Below, piece by piece: positions 5,741 through 8,538 of a stretch of DNA of 8,538 nt; within the stretch, counting starts at the first letter, position 1, and every line of letters begins with the position of its first letter. Made by a program: the position numbers and the translations under genes. This stretch comes from Candidatus Woesearchaeota archaeon. GTDB lineage: Archaea; Nanobdellota; Nanobdellia; Woesearchaeales; UBA10216. Where the stretch lies: assembly GCA_023269295.1 (NCBI GenBank), contig JAHFTU010000039.1, forward strand, positions 1 through 8,538. Reading direction: 5' to 3'. The notes under the pieces were generated by a model that did not search any database, was not told the DNA's origin, and was given only the letters and a program-made list of their open reading frames with translations.

Positions 5741-6136
5741 ATGATAAAGGTCGCAGACGCCAGGACAGGCACGTGCATCATGAACAGGGGCGAGCCCTAC
5801 AAGGTTGTGCAGAAGGAAAGGGTGACTGTAGGCACGCACATGCACTCCAAGACCAGGCTCACCATTCAGGGCGTTTTCTCAGGGAGGACTGAAGTGCTTA
5901 CGCTTGGCCACCATGAGAACCTTGAGGACATCGAGATAGTCAACAAGAAGGGTCAGGTCATCGCCAAAATCCCTGACCAGAGCCAGGTCCAGGTAATGGA
6001 CCTGGTCAGCTACGAGACGTTCACCGCAACCGTCGACAAGCCCACTTTTGACAAGATAAGCGAGGGCAGCATCGTGACTTTCATTGAGCTGCAGGGAAAA
6101 GTAATAATTATTGAAGTCAGGGATGCCAAAGAGTAA
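5741..6136 (+). CDS. eif5A: Translation factor aIF5A lacking the hypusine lysine
   Basis: A 131-residue protein of IF5A size. The N-terminal SH3-like domain is at about residues 1-66 (RGEPYKVV resembles the family GEPC-x-V motif), and the C-terminal OB domain at about 67-131 (VQVMDLVSYET is a family hallmark). IF5A helps the ribosome make difficult peptide bonds and needs hypusine on the lysine of a loop reading GKHG-x-x-K. Here the loop reads VGTHMHSK, with Thr32 (ACG at 5834-5836) at that lysine; AAG to ACG is one base. The rest of the loop, including the last Lys, is kept and the frame is intact. It may be a divergent paralogue, a hypusine-independent factor or a sequencing error. The start at 5741 follows from the TATA box; the ATG at 5717 would add eight residues. 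Confidence 0.88.
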   Translation: MIKVADARTGTCIMNRGEPYKVVQKERVTVGTHMHSKTRLTIQGVFSGRTEVLTLGHHENLEDIEIVNKKGQVIAKIPDQSQVQVMDLVSYETFTATVDKPTFDKISEGSIVTFIELQGKVIIIEVRDAKE

Positions 6137-6161
6137 TGGCCTCAAGTGTCGCGACGCTATG

Positions 6162-6305
6162 TTAAATCCCAAACGACTCTATGAGTTCCTTCATTTTCCT
6201 GTATTCTGTGATGAACTGGTGGCCCTTCTCGGTTAGCGCGATGAATTTTCTGCTTTCGCCGTTGTCAGTTGCGCCAATGCTGAGCAGCAGCGAGGTAGCT
6301 TTCAT
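6162..6305 (-). pseudogene. 3' fragment of a winged-helix regulator gene
   Basis: The minus strand encodes 47 residues from an ATG at 6305 to a TAA. The segment SRKFIALTEKGHQFITEY and the following Leu/Glu helix match the wing and final helix of archaeal winged-helix regulators of the HTH_45 type, whose proteins are usually about 80-100 residues. The recognition helix and everything before it are absent, and an in-frame TAG lies just upstream. The upstream DNA is instead the duplicated DUF655 fragment. The ATG overlaps the stop of that fragment as ATGA. It is most likely a gene remnant, though a short coupled peptide could still be made from the duplicated promoter. Confidence 0.6.
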
Positions 6306-6493
6306 GCTCGGCTACGAGAGGGCTGCAGCATAACTTCCTTCTTTGGAACAAGCTCTAGAAGCACAAAATAGGTTTTACCAATTGCGTGCACTATTGGGGT
6401 TTTCATGTAGCCCGGCCTGGTGTCGAATGGGTAGCCGTTTGGCAGGAAGTCCAGCACTATGGCATATTCCTCTCTCGTTCTCTGCTGCTCCAT
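6302..6493 (-). pseudogene. Truncated duplicate of the DUF655 gene
   Basis: It encodes 63 residues. The first 58 are identical to the N-terminus of the intact DUF655 protein at 7869-8432, up to MLQP. Sequence past the junction adds five unrelated residues (SRSRA) and a TGA. The helix-hairpin-helix and the rest of the protein are missing. The two base differences from the intact gene (6374 and 6398) are both synonymous, so the duplication is recent or recently homogenised. The promoter and leader are duplicated with it, so the fragment may still be transcribed. Its stop overlaps the ATG of the regulator fragment. Confidence 0.8.
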
Positions 6494-6599
6494 TCCCCAC
6501 CAACTCCGAGTTAAGACTCATATTACTTCGCGTTGCTCTCACTAATTCAACTGTCACTTTTGCATAACGGCGCCTTAAAGTATATAAAAACCTTTTGCA
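6319..6599. repeat. 281-bp direct repeat, left copy
   Basis: Matches 8258-8538 at a constant offset of 1,939 bp with two mismatches (6374 T versus C; 6398 G versus C). It contains the promoter, leader and first 58 codons of the DUF655 gene. The left boundary is sharp after AGGGCTGCAG; the right boundary cannot be set because the other copy reaches the window end. Confidence 0.95.
6579..6590 (-). promoter_or_regulatory. Duplicated DUF655 promoter (TATA box)
   Basis: The minus strand reads TTTTTATATACT, identical to the box at 8518-8529. It would transcribe the truncated DUF655 fragment and the regulator remnant. Confidence 0.5.
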
Positions 6600-6670
6600 T
6601 GATTTTAGAAAATTGTGATAAGACTTGACTGAATCACCAAAAATGACCGCCACGCCGATTACAGGGGAGA

Positions 6671-7129
6671 CTATTTAACACGAATGTAAACCTGTTCAGC
6701 TGCCCACGCATTTGGGGCTATCATGTGTGATGCAACTTGAGGCGGTCCATATTTTGAATTGGCAAGCCATTCCAAACTTAAGCCTTTGTGTCCAGCGCCA
6801 AAATCGCTGTATTGCAAACCATCTCCATAAAGCCAATCCGGATTTTTTGCGTTTATATGATTCGAAAGCCACTTCTCAACATCTCGATCGCCAACTACTT
6901 TGTGGTCCCAGCCGACATACTTGCCAAAGAGCGTGACGCCCATAAAGTTTTCTCTTTCAGCTTTCAGGTTAATTCTAGTAACACCCTCGGCTTTTAACAA
7001 GTTTCCTGCAGAATCATAGAGTGGCTGAAGCTCGTGACTTTGTTCGATAGAAGCTACTCTCGGCATTTCGGCAAGGCATTGAGCTATTCGTTCGCTTAAA
7101 AGAGTACTTGAGCTAGTTGTTGCAATCAT
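6671..7129 (-). CDS. Hypothetical protein (152 aa)
   Basis: An intact protein starting MIATTSSS, with no recognised family. It has a Ser/Thr-rich first ten residues, a helical segment at about 10-30, a central mixed region, and a C-terminal half rich in aromatic residues and glycine (WLYGDGLQYSDFGAGHKG at about 97-114). There is no clear membrane segment. The ATG at 7129 was chosen because GGTGAT (7135-7140) stands five bases before it; a TTG two codons upstream overlaps that site and is less likely. The gene has its own promoter and lies between the direct repeats, next to the DUF4258/zinc-knuckle pair. Confidence 0.58.
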   Translation of the reverse strand: MIATTSSSTLLSERIAQCLAEMPRVASIEQSHELQPLYDSAGNLLKAEGVTRINLKAERENFMGVTLFGKYVGWDHKVVGDRDVEKWLSNHINAKNPDWLYGDGLQYSDFGAGHKGLSLEWLANSKYGPPQVASHMIAPNAWAAEQVYIRVK

Positions 7130-7134
7130 TTTCA

Positions 7135-7140
7135 ATCACC
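7135..7140 (-). promoter_or_regulatory. Shine-Dalgarno site deciding the 7129 start
   Basis: The minus strand reads GGTGAT, complementary to the 16S rRNA 3' end, five bases before the ATG at 7129. It argues against the TTG at 7135. Confidence 0.5.
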
Positions 7141-7164
7141 AATAACCGTTGTCAGTAAGCTACT

Positions 7165-7172
7165 ATATAAAT
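7165..7172 (-). promoter_or_regulatory. TATA box for the 6671-7129 gene
   Basis: The minus strand reads TTTATATA, centred about 39 nt upstream of the ATG at 7129. The predicted short leader of about 12-15 nt just accommodates the Shine-Dalgarno site. Confidence 0.5.
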
Positions 7173-7208
7173 CTTTCTATTTTTACTACTGGAAAGAAAC
7201 AAAAACAG

Positions 7209-7547
7209 TTAGAATTCTATTGCCAATTTATTCCTGCCTTCCTGGTAGATTAGGCCTTTCCTTGCGTTTTCCAGGCCAAGCTTTTTTGCTAACTCGGTCG
7301 GCAAACGCACTGTGACAGAGTTGCCTGACTTCCAGAATTTAACTTCCTTTCTTTCAACACCCCACAAGCCAGCAACTTTTAGTTTTCCCTCAACTATCCG
7401 CATGCTTTCTTCGGGAAAATATACCTCTCCGCATTTGTCGCATACTTCTGTATCAAGCGTGCCGCAGTCTACGCCATCTTGAACAACTTTTTCCTTTTTC
7501 CACTTGACAAATCCGCCGCAAGGGCAGGGATAGTTTGGTTTTTCCAT
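7209..7547 (-). CDS. Antitoxin: YgiT/MqsA-like zinc knuckle plus AbrB domain
   Basis: A 112-residue protein with two parts. Residues 1-50 resemble the YgiT/MqsA zinc-binding domain, with cysteines at 8 and 10 (CPCGG) and 36 and 39 (CDKCGEVYF); the first pair is CxC rather than the usual CxxC, and Cys28 is a spare. Residues 69-112 (KSGNSVTVRLPTELAKKLGL and the following strand) form an AbrB/MazE-type swapped-hairpin DNA-binding domain; MqsA of E. coli carries a helix-turn-helix instead. Family knowledge: the zinc domain binds the toxin and the DNA-binding domain represses the operon. It begins two bases after the stop of the DUF4258 gene, so the two are co-transcribed in toxin-first order, as in mqsRA. 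Confidence 0.8.
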   Translation of the reverse strand: MEKPNYPCPCGGFVKWKKEKVVQDGVDCGTLDTEVCDKCGEVYFPEESMRIVEGKLKVAGLWGVERKEVKFWKSGNSVTVRLPTELAKKLGLENARKGLIYQEGRNKLAIEF

Positions 7548-7549
7548 TT

Positions 7550-7810
7550 TTATGCCTCAATGACAGTTATAGGGTAAATTTTCTTTGTATCATTCACAAT
7601 GAACTCCCTATACGCCACCTTCAGCCATCTGAATTCAGCGATTACTGACTTGTCCGCTCTTACCCGCTTGGCGCCTTTTGAGACTGCCTCTTTGATGTTG
7701 TCCACCGTTACAGCTCTTTCCTTCATCCTGTCAAAAACATGCTCAGACCGTTTTTCAGAGTCCTGCCACGTTTTCAGGTTTTGGAAGGCGACATTTATTT
7801 TTATCTCCAT
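7550..7810 (-). CDS. DUF4258 family putative toxin
   Basis: An 86-residue basic protein. Residues 24-47 carry the DUF4258 pattern His-x3-Arg-x3-Arg followed by a helix and Gly (HVFDRMKERAVTVDNIKEAV). Residues 57-85 form the expected beta strands ending in IYPITVIEA. DUF4258 proteins are commonly found beside YgiT/MqsA-type zinc-knuckle proteins and are regarded as MqsR/RelE-like RNase toxins; RNase activity here is inferred from that pairing. The ATG at 7810 is supported by a TATA box about 28 nt upstream, and the gene is followed after two bases by the antitoxin. Confidence 0.78.
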   Translation of the reverse strand: MEIKINVAFQNLKTWQDSEKRSEHVFDRMKERAVTVDNIKEAVSKGAKRVRADKSVIAEFRWLKVAYREFIVNDTKKIYPITVIEA

Positions 7811-7832
7811 TTTTATTCAAAAGTGTGTAAAA

Positions 7833-7843
7833 GTATATAAATT
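7833..7843 (-). promoter_or_regulatory. TATA box of the DUF4258/antitoxin operon
   Basis: The minus strand reads TTTATATACTT, centred 28 nt before the ATG at 7810. On the plus strand a 10-bp tandem near-repeat (AAAAGTGTGT at 7819-7828, AAAAGTATAT at 7829-7838) covers the box and initiation region and may be a site for the AbrB-type antitoxin. Confidence 0.5.
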
Positions 7844-7868
7844 TATCTATTTTCTCCGAAGAACAAGT

Positions 7869-8432
7869 TTATCGCTCAACAAACAGGTAGTGCTTCTGCG
7901 GCTCCATTATCTCAAGCAGTATTCTCTTCTCAATCGCCTTTTCAGGGTCAGGCATCAACTTGAGGCGCTCGCGCATCTCCTTGAAGGCCTCAAAGGGCTT
8001 CTGGTCCCTTGCTTCAACCAGTTCCCACATTCTTTTTTTCCCCATGCCAGGCAGCAGCTCCAGGCTGTGCATCCTTGTGCTGAGCGGCTGGGCTGTGTTG
8101 AAGAAGTTAATGAACCTTGCCTCGTTTGCCTTTACAATGTTGGCTATTACAAATCCCAACTCTGCCTGGGCTGTTGCGGTGAGCTTTCCGGCTGGCAGCC
8201 TGCCGTTGATGTGGTGAATCTTGTCGCGCTTGCCTTCGCCGATGTAGACTTCCTCGTAGGGCTGCAGCATAACTTCCTTCTTTGGAACAAGCTCTAGAAG
8301 CACAAAATAGGTCTTACCAATTGCGTGCACTATTGGCGTTTTCATGTAGCCCGGCCTGGTGTCGAATGGGTAGCCGTTTGGCAGGAAGTCCAGCACTATG
8401 GCATATTCCTCTCTCGTTCTCTGCTGCTCCAT
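7869..8432 (-). CDS. DUF655 family protein with helix-hairpin-helix
   Basis: A 187-residue archaeal protein of normal DUF655 length. The N-terminus has the family signature EEYAIVLDFLPNGYPFD (residues 9-24), followed by an OB-like beta region with VYIGEGKRDKI (62-72). A helix-hairpin-helix with LLPGMGKKRMWELVEAR (126-142) follows, and the tail ends PQKHYLFVER. The family is predicted to bind nucleic acid and in many archaea lies near rpoF, ribosomal protein L21e and ksgA, suggesting a role linked to RNA or ribosome biogenesis; its exact function is not established. Here a toxin-antitoxin pair follows it instead of ksgA. Its promoter and first 58 codons are duplicated at 6319-6599. Confidence 0.92.
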   Translation of the reverse strand: MEQQRTREEYAIVLDFLPNGYPFDTRPGYMKTPIVHAIGKTYFVLLELVPKKEVMLQPYEEVYIGEGKRDKIHHINGRLPAGKLTATAQAELGFVIANIVKANEARFINFFNTAQPLSTRMHSLELLPGMGKKRMWELVEARDQKPFEAFKEMRERLKLMPDPEKAIEKRILLEIMEPQKHYLFVER

Positions 8433-8538
8433 TCCCCACCAACTCCGAGTTAAGACTCATATTACTTCGCGTTGCTCTCACTAATTCAACTGTCACTTTT
8501 GCATAACGGCGCCTTAAAGTATATAAAAACCTTTTGCA
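8258..8538. repeat. 281-bp direct repeat, right copy
   Basis: Partner of 6319-6599. This copy belongs to the intact DUF655 gene. The match continues to the last base of the window, so the repeat may be longer. Confidence 0.95.
8518..8529 (-). promoter_or_regulatory. TATA box for the DUF655 gene
   Basis: The minus strand reads TTTTTATATACT. Initiation about 27 nt downstream (near 8497) would leave a leader of about 65 nt before the ATG at 8432, unlike the leaderless genes in this window. The leader has a GGTGGGG stretch just before the ATG that could act as a ribosome binding site. Confidence 0.5.

Noticed and set aside
6375..6653. Overlapping minus-strand frame across the left repeat, also present at 8314-8496 in the right copy
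   Set aside because: It is out of frame with DUF655. One of the two differences between the repeats (6398) changes its residue while both are silent in the DUF655 frame, so DUF655 is the real coding frame.
7599..8297. Long plus-strand frame opposite the DUF4258 and DUF655 genes
   Set aside because: It spans two clearly recognised minus-strand genes and their promoter and has no recognisable domain, so it is an antisense shadow.
1..8538. tRNA, rRNA or CRISPR array
   Set aside because: No T-loop GGTTCGAATCC-like motif with a foldable cloverleaf, no rRNA-like sequence, and no regularly spaced repeat series was found on reading both strands.
6319..8538. Composite transposon or insertion sequence flanked by the 281-bp repeats
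   Set aside because: The repeats contain only the DUF655 promoter and 5' coding part, with no terminal inverted repeats, and no transposase lies between them.

Overview
The window reads as archaeal DNA of moderate G+C. Three genes are archaeal in type: a translation factor aIF5A, a DUF655 protein with a helix-hairpin-helix, and a XerA-type tyrosine recombinase. Most genes have a TATA-like box centred about 25-28 nt upstream of the start codon, as expected for leaderless archaeal transcripts. Many short orphan proteins, small membrane proteins and single-gene units fit a reduced or DPANN-like lineage (Diapherotrites/Micrarchaeota-like), but the lineage is inference and cannot be fixed from this window.

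Layout. 1-1105: a small coiled-coil protein, a small membrane protein on the minus strand, and a divergent DedA/VTT-family membrane protein. 1102-3380: four orphan genes, each with its own TATA box and none recognised. 3481-4645: a DUF378 membrane protein (the clearest Shine-Dalgarno site here) with a terminator, then a full-length XerA recombinase with all catalytic residues. 4646-5031: a spacer that switches abruptly from very A+T-rich to G+C-rich and appears to hold the 3' end of a lost gene. 5032-5716: a VapBC toxin-antitoxin pair. 5741-6136: aIF5A, in which the lysine normally converted to hypusine is threonine.

6162-8538, all on the minus strand, is a rearranged region. A 281-bp segment carrying the promoter and first 58 codons of the DUF655 gene occurs twice as a direct repeat (6319-6599 and 8258-8538), with two differences, both silent in the DUF655 frame. 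The right copy belongs to the intact DUF655 gene. The left copy is a truncated fragment joined to the 3' end of a winged-helix regulator gene, so that its new stop codon overlaps the regulator fragment's ATG (ATGA). Between the repeats lie an orphan gene and a second toxin-antitoxin-like pair: a DUF4258 toxin, and an antitoxin with a YgiT/MqsA-like zinc knuckle fused to an AbrB-type DNA-binding domain. The second repeat runs to the last base of the window, so its full length is unknown.

The main points of interest are the missing hypusine site in aIF5A, the promoter-capturing duplication with its ATGA-overlapped fragments, the MqsRA-like module lying between direct repeats, and the remnant with hairpin and short repeats between xerA and vapBC.
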